A stretch of DNA of 64,000 nt. It comes from Ceratobasidium sp. AG-K (taxonomy: Eukaryota; Basidiomycota; Agaricomycetes; Cantharellales; Ceratobasidiaceae). This document shows, in pieces, positions 34,050-45,131 of this stretch. The notes beneath the pieces are model-generated. The model saw only the letters and a program-made list of their open reading frames with translations. It did no database searches and was not told the DNA's origin. Where the stretch lies: the NCBI GenBank assembly GCA_037039685.1, contig JAWNGF010000007.1, positions 2,170,001 to 2,234,000 of the forward strand. The letters run 5' to 3'. Position numbers and translations under genes: made by a program. The first letter of the stretch is position 1; each line of letters begins with the position of its first letter.

Positions 34050-35963
34050 ATCACAGTTACTCCACAGCATTTAATCAAGGCATACTCCAACATCTCGACG
34101 GTAAACTATACAAGAAATAATATTTGACGGCCGTTATTCAATTTAGTGAATGCAACTTACTTAGGCAAACTTCTCTCGTTGATCTTTGCGAAATCCAAAT
34201 TTATGAGAGACAATGCCACCCTCAGCCAATACACGAATGCGCACCTTTTGCCCATCCAAGCTCGGCCGGCCAAGTAACCTTGCGCTTCAAAACCTTGACA
34301 AGCTCAAGATAAATCATCTTGGCCATGTTCCCACAGTTCGCCTTGAGTATCCCCCACATACTCGGCGTCCAACAAAGGCTTCTTCACAGGAGGTACCAAA
34401 ACGGTAACACCATCTACATCCGAATTGTGAAACATCAAACAATGGAAATAAACAAGCCGGCGCAGCCTCGCTCTCTTCTTCGTCGGCACCGTAATATCCC
34501 CGGGAAATCCGGTGTATCCCAGGGCGACCTTTAATGAAAGCTTGGACTGGGGGGTCATTGAGGTGTGCAGCGATGTGTCCGGTCGAATGCTCGCCAAGTG
34601 CGGTAATGAGTTTGCATACAGAGTGTGAATTAGGTCCAGAGTCCCCAGCTGCGGGGCCAGTTATTAATTTACCAGACCGAGCCACATAAATAGAACTATA
34701 CTCACAATTGACGGCTTCCTCCATAATCCCTACCCCGACCCTCCGTAAATCCAAATCCAATAACGGCATAGTAAGTGTTCGCAAACCAGCTCCACCTTCA
34801 GAGAGGGACGACTTGGTCAGAATTTCTTGCAAAACGTCGGAAGAGGCTGCGAATAATGTCTTCATCTGCGGTCGGGGAAAGCGTAGTTCGATGTGTGGTC
34901 CGATGAGAGGGGTTATGTTGCTAACACAGAAATGATTATGCGAGGATTAAAATAGACGAAACAATGTACATACTCTGCAGGGATTCCCCCAACTAATCCA
35001 CGCTTCGAGACACTTGAGCGCGGCACCTCCATGTGTCCCAAACGAGGCAGAAGCAGCCTGAACGACCGCCGGAGCGGCATCACGCAAAATCTGATCCATT
35101 TGAGACCTGCAATACAATAAAGTTTAGAACAGCGACTTCACGTCCTCGGAGGGTAGCATATCACAACTCACTTTTTAGCCGCCACCAAATCCGAACGTGC
35201 CATCTCCTCCGCCACAATCGTCAAAAAACTCCAAAACAAGATCGGGCGGGGCACCACTGTTGCCCAACGACTGGGCTGTTCCGAGGACCCAATCGGGCCA
35301 TCGCGAGTCGGGACCTTCTGGGGCAAGACGGAGGGCAAGAGAGCAGAGCTAGAGTGTAACATCAGGTCATAGCCGATCAGGTTGAAGCAGCGGACCGACC
35401 GAGACAAAGAGTTTACGAATAGTCAGTCGAGGCAGATTTCTTGTGGCGGCTCGACCTGCGAGTTCGAGCAGAGTGTCTCGTAGTGCGATGGCGTGTTCTT
35501 GGGGAAATGTGTCCCTAGATGGCTAGGTTAGTATAGTCCTTTATGAGACGAATAGTACCTACCAGTCGCGAGCGATCTTTACCTGCACCGTCAACGCGCC
35601 AAAGAACTGTACATTTGGATCCTGGGAATGGTAAGACCATTGTCACACACGTAAATCGGTGAAATACTTACGGAAGATTCTAAAAAAGGAACCACTAGGC
35701 CCCAGGCCTCTGGACGTTTTTGCACCTCCAAAAGCTCCCTTTTTACAAAGAGGTCGGTTTGGGCGGTGGGACGATGTTATTATGAGGACGCGCCTGTTGA
35801 TGGTTTGTTGGACCTCCGGACGTGTACTGGGAGAATAAAGTTGAGTTACGAGCTGCGAGGGGCGTTAGGGATACAACGATTGTGATAGGATGTTTTGACA
35901 TACTGCTTGAGCTTGTGCGACATCTTGTGGCGAAAGTGAGACTTGGAACGGTGACCCGGTCAT
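34050..35963 (-). pseudogene. Karyopherin (importin-13/transportin-3 like), frameshifted and C-terminally truncated
   Basis: The N-terminal half is recognisable: MTGSPFQVSLSPQDVAQAQA, ELLEVQKRPEAWGLVVPFLE, DPNVQFFGALTVQVKIARDW, DTFPQEHAIALRDTLLELAG, RWPDWVLGTAQSL, TIVAEEMARSDLVAAK, ALKCLEAWISWG, then GYYGADEEESE and MAKMIYLELVKVLKRKVTWP. This is the HEAT-repeat nuclear import receptor layout, normally about 1000 residues. Single-base excesses appear at 35223-35228 (six A on +), 34986-34990 (five C on +), 34530-34532 and 34498-34504, and more after the DEEESE motif. Homology ends near 34060 after YRRDVG, so about half the receptor is missing. A functional copy must exist elsewhere if the protein is needed. 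Confidence 0.75.
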
Positions 35964-36106
35964 TCTATGATAGGTGATTGTCAAGGCCACTAATTATTAC
36001 CGGCCCTTAGTGCGCACAGCTTCAGGGCCGGTCTAATATAACTCGATTTGCAAAACAGTGACGGCAACGGTCGCCATCCGCTTATTACACAGCATACCAC
36101 ATAGCA

Positions 36107-36113
36107 TATATAA
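36107..36113 (+). promoter_or_regulatory. TATA-like box (tatataa) of the chitinase gene
   Basis: tatataa lies 120 bp upstream of the chitinase ATG, within plausible distance for a fungal core promoter with a roughly 90-bp leader. Confidence 0.4.
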
Positions 36114-36232
36114 TCGATCCGGCATGAAAGAAAACTCCAACTCCTCTCCACGACCGCAATCTCTTTTTCCGGTTTTCTACGACTGCCAGTCTTTCGTTTA
36201 CCCCACTCGCCTACGCGACACTCTTTAACGAC

Positions 36233-39141
36233 ATGTTGTCGTCTACTTTGCTTCCTCTCTTTGTCGCTGGCTCGGCACTCGCTTGGCCCAGTCACCCTCG
36301 TCACTCGTCGATCGCTCGTGCACTCCATGCGCGCCAGGAACCTGCTCCAGCACCCGCTAAAGCGCCAGTGGCCGCCACTTGGTTTGCGTCGTGGCACGCA
36401 CAAGAGTTCCCTCTGTCCAACGTGAGCTGGAACAAGGTAAGCACAAAGAAATGCGAGTGGAGCACGCTATGAACCACTTGTTTCCAGTACACTACCGTCA
36501 CATACAGCTTTGGGTAAGTTTATATGTTTCAGACACGTGCCTTCACTAACGTCTCCCCAGCTTGACCACGCCCAACGTGAGCTTTGTCAACATCACCGAC
36601 CCGGAGATATTCGCCGAATTTGTGGAAACCGCCCACGCCAATGTATGTACCCCATCAGTCTTGGCGCTCATGTACTAAGTCTTGGGCAGAACGTGTCGGC
36701 CTCGCTCTCCATCGGTGGATGGACCGGTAGCCAGTTCTTCTCCCCCGCGGTTGCTACCGCCGAGAACCGCACTGCCTTTGTCAAGACCATGACCGACCTT
36801 GTCAAGGACAACAACCTCGACGGCTTGGACTTTGAGTACGTTATTCGGCGCCTAAAATCAAATTACCCACTAACCACGCCGCTCACAGTTGGGAGTATCC
36901 CGGCCTGACCGGCATCGGCTGCAACGCCGTCTCGGCCAACGACACCGACAATTTCCTCGCATTCCTAACCGAGTTACGTGCCGCTCTGCCGAACACCACA
37001 CTCTCGGCGGCAACCTCCATCAAGCCGTTCATTTCGTCCGACCTGACAACGCCAAGCACCAATGTCTCGGCGTTCGCTGGTCTGTTTGACTACATTGCCA
37101 TCATGAACTACGACATCTGGGGTTCGTGGAGCGACACGGTTGGCCCCAACGCCCCGCTCAACGATACATGCGCGGCCAATGCGACGCAACAAGTCGGAAG
37201 TGCTGTGAGCGCTGTCGAGGCCTGGACCAAGGCTGGGTTCCCTGCCGACCAGATCGTGCTTGGTGTTGCGGGATATGGACACGGGTTCTCTGTCCTCCCC
37301 GAGGATGGTCTCACTGCGGACAACGCCATCTCGCTCTATGCGCCGTTCAACAAGACTTCGATCCCGGCTGGAGATGTGTGGGATGAGGAGCCTGCTCCTG
37401 GTGCGACGGATGTGTGCGGTAACCCGCTGACGATCTCTGGAGTGTGGAACTTCTGGGGCTTGGTTGAGGGTGGATTCTTGAACGAGAACGGAACTGCCAA
37501 CACCGCCAATGGTATTGTCTACAAGTTTGACGAGTGCAGCCAGACTGTGAGTTCCATTACGCGCATGCATCAACTTTCAACTAATCATTTCGATAGCCTT
37601 ATGTGTACAACAAGACTTCGGGTGTCATGGTCTCCTTTGACGACGCTACCTCGTTCAGTACGTCATTCCTTTCTCCCCACGAACACCACTCTGACATTTT
37701 GACAGCTACCAAGGGCCAGTTCATCAACGCCACCGGACTGCGCGGATTTGCGATGTGGGAGGCTGCCGGAGACTTTGACGACATCTTGCTCGACTCGATT
37801 CGCGCTGGTGCTGGGTTCCCGGCTGTCGTTGAGGATGACGACGAGGCGTGCCTGGATGAGCCTGATGAGACTACCTCGGGTAGCGGATCGACTGGTTCCG
37901 GCTCTGGTTCTTCCAGCGGATCGGGCAGCTCGAACAGCGGTGCCTCGAACAGCGGCTCTTCCAACAGCGGCAGCAGTGGTTCTTCCAGCGGATCGACTGG
38001 CAACAGCGCGTCCACCGGCTCAAACAACAGCGGCTCGAGTGGCTCCAACAGCGGTTCCACCGGCTCCAACACTGGCTCCAGCGGCTCGACCGGCGGCTCG
38101 GCTGATCCTGATGAGGATGACGAGTACGAAGAGTATGAGTGCGATGATGATGAGAACCCCATCACTCCTACCACCACCAACGCTGCTGCTGCCACCCCTA
38201 CCTCGGTCGATGACGAGTACGACGACTGCGATGAGGAGCCCGAGACTTCTTCTCCTACCACCCCGGTTGCCGGTGCCGACCCGACCACTGCTGCGAGCGG
38301 CTCCAAGCCGACGGGCAACAACGGAGGAGCCAATGCTGCTGTCCCCACCACTCCCGCGGCCGGTGCTTCGGCTACCACTGACGCTGCTACCCCCGAGCCG
38401 ACCGCCGACCCCGAGGACGATGAGGAGTGCGAGGATGAGGACGAGCTCGAGACGTCGATCATTGACATTACCTCGACTGCTTCTGCCGCTTCTGCAACCC
38501 CCACTGAGTTGACCGTCACCTCCACCGGGTCATACGCCTCCACCGCTACCGAGTTGTCCGTGACCGCCACTGCATCGGCTACCTACACCACCTGGGCTGT
38601 CACTGAGACCCCGCTTCCGTCGACCACCGAGGCCGCTACTACTCCGGTCGTCACTGAGTCTGCGTCCGTCACCGAGTCTACCACTGCCACCGAGTCCGAG
38701 TCCGCGTCTGTAAAGGAGGCTGCGTCCACCGCGTCTGCAACTGAGTCTGCCACCGAGGCCGCAGTCACCATTTCGGTCCCCGAGTCCAAGTCTGCCGAGC
38801 CCACTTCCACGTACCAGGCCACGTACCAGGCCGAGACGACCAGCTCTGCCCCCGAGCCCACCTCCACCGTCCAGGCCACCACTTCGTACGAGCCCGAGCC
38901 TACGACTTCGTCCAAGCCCGAGGCCACCTCGTATGAGCCTGAGACCACCACCAGCTCTAAGCCCGAGACCGCTTCGTACGAGCCCGAGCCCACTACGACC
39001 TCGAAGCCCGAGTCTAAGTCTGCCGAGCCCACTACCTCCTCGACCCCTGAGCCCGTGACCATGCCGGCACCTACCATCTCGGCCGCGGAGACCACCTCTT
39101 CTTCGGCGACGGCGTCCTCTGCCACGCCCACGTTCAAGTAG
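36233..39141 (+). CDS. GH18 chitinase with a ~400-residue Ser/Thr/Pro/Glu-rich tail
   Basis: This secreted hydrolase cleaves beta-1,4 linkages in chitin. Seven exons (36233-36436, 36488-36513, 36561-36642, 36690-36835, 36889-37546, 37597-37657, 37706-39141) sum to 871 codons. MLSSTLLPLFVAGSALA is a signal peptide; a dibasic-flanked pro-region follows. The TIM-barrel shows ATWFASWHAQEFPL, SLSIGGWTGSQFF and the catalytic DGLDFDWEYPG (general-acid Glu), which is split by intron 4 between Asp and Trp. Later strands show MNYDIWGSW, GVAGYGHGF and RGFAMWEAAGDF. After about residue 460 the protein becomes Gly/Ser-rich (SGSSNSGS repeats), then acidic patches, then Thr/Ser/Glu/Pro repeats (SYEPEPTTSSKPE). 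No obvious GPI-attachment hydrophobic C-terminus is present (it ends SATPTFK). The tail is probably O-mannosylated, for cell-wall retention. Confidence 0.92.
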
Positions 39142-40302
39142 ACGGGATGACCCTTGATTTTGTTTTGTTTTTCTTTTCGTCCACTACTTGATGTAGCTGT
39201 TTGTAATAGCTGGGCTTTGTTGATATACCACATGCTCAATGCATGAAGTTAGGTTTTGGAATTGTATGTTGGAATAAGAAATTTGTCTGGTCACGACTCC
39301 CCAACAGTGTGTGAATAGGTACCAAAAGCAGTTGAATGTGTGTCGAGTTCTTTCGCGTACCTTGGCTGTATACGCCCCCGGTCAGGTCCTCGCCGCTTGG
39401 CGATGAGGCACGAGCGTCGATCCAGCCTTCAAAGAATTCTTCGAAGCTGTGGACGTACGGGAACCAACACCCTACTTGGTCTTGAGTCATGTGTCAGAAT
39501 TCAGCCTTTACACGACTGCTCCAGCGGCCAACTTTCTCCTAAATGCGAGTCTATTACAGTATTACCGCAGTCTACGCAAAGTATTCAGTCAGTCATCCTT
39601 TCCTTATCAGACGAAGCTTCAATTCAGTTGTGAGCGGCAAGTACATTGAATCTGATGATCTACGGTACCGTGGCGCAAAGCGTACTGAACTACCAGATAT
39701 ATGTAAAATCACACGACGCGTCTGTGGTTCCTCCAACTATTTGGGCCGTATCGATCCTTTTGCTTGGTAACGATGTCGGTGTTACCATATCGATTCACGT
39801 TTGGTATGGCTTATACAAACTGGGGACCATACTTACGGAGCCAGGGCAGTCGCGTTGTCGGGCGCCGCAAACCTTGCGTCTGCCACAAACTTGGCGCTAG
39901 AATCTACTAACTACTTGGCTAGCGAGCGAAACTCAAGGGACGGCCACCGTAACTAGACGACTATGAGCGTTGCCACCGTTTTCAGTCTACTGGCTGAACC
40001 TTGAGCTCCTTAGCCTGAGATGCGGAGCCGACTACCCGCGCGTTAGGCACTGCTGTTTGAACTTGAACGTGATAGTACCTTGCCTTTGTAGTATGATTTG
40101 AGTGTATTGGACAGTCCTGGAGACCGCATGCGGTGGCAAAACGGCCATCAGCCTCAGGCGTAACTGACGTTAATTATCAATTAAAAGGCGTATTGGACGT
40201 GAAAGATATCTATACATCCAGGAACAGCTAACCATAGGTTGCTAAATTACGGTCGGCCTGCTGGCCGCAAGCTCATTGCTCCATCTGGATAACACTACTT
40301 GT

Positions 40303-40336
40303 ATTCCCGTTCATATTCCCGTTCCCATTCCCGTTC
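40303..40336 (+). repeat. Three-copy 12-bp-period tandem repeat
   Basis: attcccgttc occurs three times with 2-bp spacers (at and cc). It is short, non-coding, and 0.6 kb upstream of the GH35 start. Confidence 0.7.
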
Positions 40337-40856
40337 AAACGTAATGAAGTTGGGCTGAGATATCTTGGCTCTCGGACGATAATTCAGGTGTTGTAGTCTC
40401 TACTGACTCCGGGTCCTTTTCGTCCTGAGTGTCGGTAAATTATCACGAGCATTCCATTAAATTTATTGTGTCCATGTGTCGATGACGTTTTATGTGGGGG
40501 AGCAGGGGTCAAACGCCAGGATGTGTAATCGAATTTGTCCGGACCGTAAAGCCAAATTGTACGACCATATGCGCGGGCGGTCTCGTGAGTGCTTTTGGAC
40601 ACACACCCGACGGCAGAACCGATAGAAGTCGGTGGACACGTCCAGAAAGTCATCTCTCACCGAAGAAGAAGCTCGCCTTGCGCTTCGATAGGGCTTGTGA
40701 TCTCCGGATTTGGATCTTGGCCTAGGCGAATGTTAACTGTGTATATGACAGTCTTCGGCGATCTTCATGTCTTGGTTTTATGAACGCTTGGGTTGTCGGC
40801 CCGACTGGTAGGCTTCTTGCTCTATGGGGAACGACGTAGGGGTCGGTGAGAACGAA

Positions 40857-40862
40857 TATAAA
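40857..40862 (+). promoter_or_regulatory. TATA box (tataaa) of the GH35 gene
   Basis: A perfect tataaa lies 56 bp upstream of the ATG at 40918, implying a very short 5' leader. Position and sequence are both good. Confidence 0.55.
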
Positions 40863-40917
40863 CCCCCGGAAGACGTGGAATAGCCTTTAGGTGTTTTTGC
40901 TCGTCGCTCCGCCCCCG

Positions 40918-43900
40918 ATGAAGCTGCTCGCACCACTTGTTGCCCTTGGACTTGCGTCCGCGGTCACGGCTCAAAATTCGACACAATGGCCCATCCACGA
41001 CACTGGCCTGTCCAAAGTTGTCCAATGGGATCACTACTCGTAAGTGAACTTGACGTCAGCTAAGATCGCCGTGACTCACATTGCTCTCGTTTGTTTACAG
41101 TTTGATGATTAACGGCGAAAGGTTATACGTCTGGAGCGGTGAATTTCACTATTGGCGCATCCCTGTCCCCGAAGGTTAGCCTTTTTGTCTTTCACTAAAC
41201 GGACTAATTCTGATTACCTCGTATTTAGTTTGGCGTGATATCCTTGAGAAAGTGAAAGCCGCGGGGTTCAACGCCGTATCCGTTTATGGTGAGGTTGGCG
41301 TGGCCCCACCTACTTTACCATACTTACATTTATATAGGAAACTGGGGCTATCACAGCGCGAGCCCAGACGCACTCGACTTCAAATCGGGCGCTCACAACT
41401 TTGAGTCTATTCTCGATCTTTGCAAGGAGCTCGGCCTTTACGCGATTTGGCGAGCGGGGCCGTAAGTGTCGTTCTTATTCGGCTTGATGGATAGGGGTTA
41501 ACATTCGGTTGCTCGGTTTAGATATGTCAAGTAAGTCTTGGGAATGCCTGATCGGGGCGTAGCCGTCTGACAACTAGATTAGCGCCGAAACGACCGCTGG
41601 AGGCTTTGCGCTCTGGGCGACGACAGGCGCATACGGCACGTTGCGAAATAATGATACCCGTTACACTGGTGCGTCTCGATCATCTACTCATCTCGCGTGG
41701 CATTCATAACTTCTCATTAGACGCATGGATGCCTTACATGACCGAATACGCCAAGATCCTCGAAAAACATCAGATCACCAAGGGTGGCAATCTGGTGTTG
41801 TTCCAGATCGAAAATGAAATCGCTGGGCAGCGCACGAGCTCGGGTGAGAACTGGCCGCTGATTGCGTACATGCAAAAGTTGGAAAAGAGCGGCCGAGACG
41901 CCGGGCTAGTCATTGTAAGTTGGAGCCTTGAGATGAGGGTGTTGGATTAACGAGTTGTTTTAGCCGTTCTTTACTAATGCACCGAACATGAACGGTACGA
42001 TCTAATCCTGGTATGGACATTAGCACTTGTACTTATCAATCTCTAGGCAAGTCCTGGTCCAAGGACTATGATGTTAATGGCGCACAAGACATTTATGGTG
42101 TGGACTCGTACCCTTCGTGTTGGAGCTGCAATCTCGACGAGTGCGGAAATGTGAAGCCTTTTACCGTTGTCGTACGTCTATTCCCTGGATTTCCGATCTG
42201 GAGGCTAACGATTTGAGCGTAGAGCTACCACGAGCATTTCAACGAAGTTTCTCCTACTCAGCCGTCGTTCTTGCCCGAGTTCCAGGGTGGCTCGTACAAG
42301 TGAGTTCCGATAGATTTGAGCTGGCCGGATATTGACCGGAATCTATAGCCCCTGGGGAGGTCCTCAGGGAGGATGCGGGACGAACATGGGACCAGATTTC
42401 GCCAATGTCTTCTACAGGTAGGTCGATTATCAGTGATTAAATCAGATTGCTAAAGGCTGTGATAGGCATAACATTGCCGAACGAGTTTCGATGATGTCTC
42501 TGTATATGCTGTTTGGGTAAGCAGCCACCGCATCTATTCTCAAATGTACTAATTCGTTTGAATAGGGGTACAAACTGGGGTGGCCTGGCGACCAACCTTG
42601 TCGGCACGTCGTACGACTATTCGTCTCCTGTAAGTCCATCCCCCTATCTGTGAACCCAATCCAACCAAATCGTATTTCAGATCAGTGAAAGTCGACAAAT
42701 CGGACAAAAGTATTACGAAACCAAGCTCCTGGGAATGTTCATCCGTGCCGCCAAGGACATTACCAAACTCGACCGTATCGCTGCCTCGACCTCGTACACG
42801 ACCAACACCCTGGTCAGCGCAACCGAGCTACGCAACCCGGATACTAAGGCAGGATTCTATGTGACTCGCCATGCGACATCATCGGCTACTACCCGAGACG
42901 AATTCAAAGTCAAGGTCTCGACCTCGGCTGGGAATTTGACCGTACCGGCGAATGGAAATGTCGTATTGAACGAAGGGAGAGCAAGATTGTCGTCGTAAGT
43001 TTCTCGGCTCGCTGAATGATCAGACAGTAACCGGTTATAGACCGATTTCACATTTGGCAAAGCGAGTCTGCTATACTCGACCGCCGAGGTCCTCTCGCAC
43101 GCCACTCTCGACGGGCGCGAGTTTATTACACTCTGGCTTCCAGAGAATGAGTCGGGTGAATTTGCGATCAAGGCGGGCTCCACTTCGCACAAGGTTCTCA
43201 CCGGTCCGGCACCCGCGTTTTCCAACTCTTCGAGTGGCATGGTCGTGTCTTATACCCAAACGGCGGCCATCGGGGTCGTCTCGTTTGACACATTTACGGC
43301 TGTCCTCGTTCCCCGTTCGTCGGCATGGAAGTTCTGGGCGCCCACTCTGACCGCATCGCCCTTCTCCCCGGCCAACGAGCTTGTCTGGGTCACTGGACCG
43401 TACCTCGTCCGTTCAGCCTCGCTCGCCAAGGGATCTAGCTTGCTTGAAATCACCGGTGATGCCGACGGCGCCACTCCCATCGAAATATGGGCACCCAAGA
43501 GCGTCACCGCGCTGCACTGGAACGGCCAGAAGCTCTCGTTCAAGAAGACTTCGTACGGGACCTTGGTCGGCACGACCCCGTCGTTGGACATTACCGCGGC
43601 CAAGATCAGCGAAAAGCTCAAGGGCACGTTGAACAACTGGCGCGTGGCAGACGGCCTTCCCGAACGCTTTGCCAACTACTCAGACTCGGGCGCTGGATGG
43701 GTACCGGCGAACCACACGACGACGCCCAACCCGACCAAGCCGAGTGGATCGGGACCGGTGTTGTATGCGGACGACTACGGCTTGTAAGTCGACTGTTTGA
43801 GTTTATACATTGGCTTATATGCGCGTACAGCCATCTCGGAAACATTCTCTGGCGCGGACGATTCAACGGCCAGGCGACTGGCGTCCAACTCAACGTCCAA

Positions 43901-44858
43901 GGCGGTACCGCGAGCGGTTGGTCGGCGTGGCTCAACGGAGGGTACATCGGAAGGTAGGTACCATACCTCGAAACGGCCTTGTCTAACATTTCGATAGCTT
44001 CCCTGGTGATCCAGTTTCGGTGGCCGGTAACCTATCGCTCTCGTTTTCCAACGCGACGGTACTCGACGGCGAAAACGTGTTGCTGGTGCTCCAGGACCAC
44101 TCGGGTCATGACCAACGCGACGCAGCACTCTTCCCGCGCGGAATTCTCAGGGCCGCCCTGGTTGGCGGCAACAGCACGTTCTCGAGCTGGCGCGTCGCAG
44201 GCAACGCAGGCGGACAAAAGAATATTGATCCGATTCGCGGACCTATCGCAGAAGGTGGACTGGTACGTCGTTGCGTTCGTCTTTATCCCTCGCTCATTTC
44301 GCGTAGCACGCCGAGCGACTAGGGTGGCATTTGCCCGGCTTTGACGACAGCAAGTGGGCGAGCGGCGCTCCGTCGGACGGGGTACAGGGTGCAGGCGTGG
44401 CGTTTTACCGCACCGAGGTCGACTTGAGCACAGTCGTCGACAAGCGAGGCAAGTACTCCCGAACCAGCGGAACCAAAGCTAATACCGCATAGGCTATGAC
44501 GTCGCACTCGAATTCATCATCGACGCGCCCAAGGGAACCAACGTCCGAGCCCAGCTCTACGTCAACGGGTAAGTCGCGCGAATGGCAACTCGGGCTCGGC
44601 TGACAGGTTCCCAGGTACCAATACGGCAAGTTTGTCAAGCAAGTCGGGAACCAGATTGCGTTCCCGGTCCCGCCTGGCGTGCTCAACGTGCGCGGCAAAA
44701 ACACGATCGGGCTTTCGGTCTGGTCCCAGAGCGCGGCGGGGGCCAAGCTCAGTATCGAGTGGAACGTGCTGGGCGTGTACGATAGCGCGTGGGACCCAGC
44801 GTTTGACGCATCGTATCTCCAGCCTGGGTGGAACGCCCAGCGTTTGTCGTATGCTTAG
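40918..44858 (+). CDS. GH35 beta-galactosidase, secreted; one base missing in exon 14
   Basis: This enzyme hydrolyses terminal beta-D-galactose from plant polysaccharides or glycans outside the cell. Twenty exons are placed, with a 9-bp micro-exon (41522-41530) and a GC-AG intron starting at 44449. [18 protein letters not shown] is the signal peptide. The GH35 barrel shows [30 protein letters not shown] and AGPYVNAETTAGG (acid/base Glu). It continues with [24 protein letters not shown] (nucleophile Glu) and [22 protein letters not shown]. Beta-sandwich domains follow ([56 protein letters not shown]). The coding length is 2993 bases, one short of a multiple of three. The break is near 42971, where LNE continues as RRESKIVV in another frame before TDFTFG. 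With that base the protein would be 997 residues, the usual fungal size. Confidence 0.92.
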
Positions 44859-45131
44859 AGTTTCTGTGTAATTTGCGTCATGTAATGAATCTCGTGAACC
44901 GAATCGGGCTTGCCCCAACGCACTGGTCCAGATCGTCCGATCCGCCACTAGAATAACAAGCAACCTTGGGCATTGAAAAAAACATAACCTTGTGATTCAA
45001 CCTTGCTACATTACACCACTTGCCTGCAGTACACATTGAATAAACAAACACACAATAAGAAAGCATCCAAAAAGGCATGTGGTATAGACAAAACAAATAT
45101 ATCTCGATAAACATGAGCATCAGTCACCTCG

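Larger units (their letters stand above)
39142..40917. other. Intergenic, no gene supported
   Basis: 1.8 kb between chitinase and GH35, both on the plus strand. Short ORFs at 39340-39900 lack motifs. It contains a 12-bp-period tandem repeat (40303-40336) and the GH35 promoter at the right edge. Confidence 0.5.

Noticed and set aside
37599..38570. A 323-codon minus-strand Ser/Val/Glu-rich ORF
   Set aside because: Antisense of the chitinase low-complexity tail; biased codons leave the reverse frame open.
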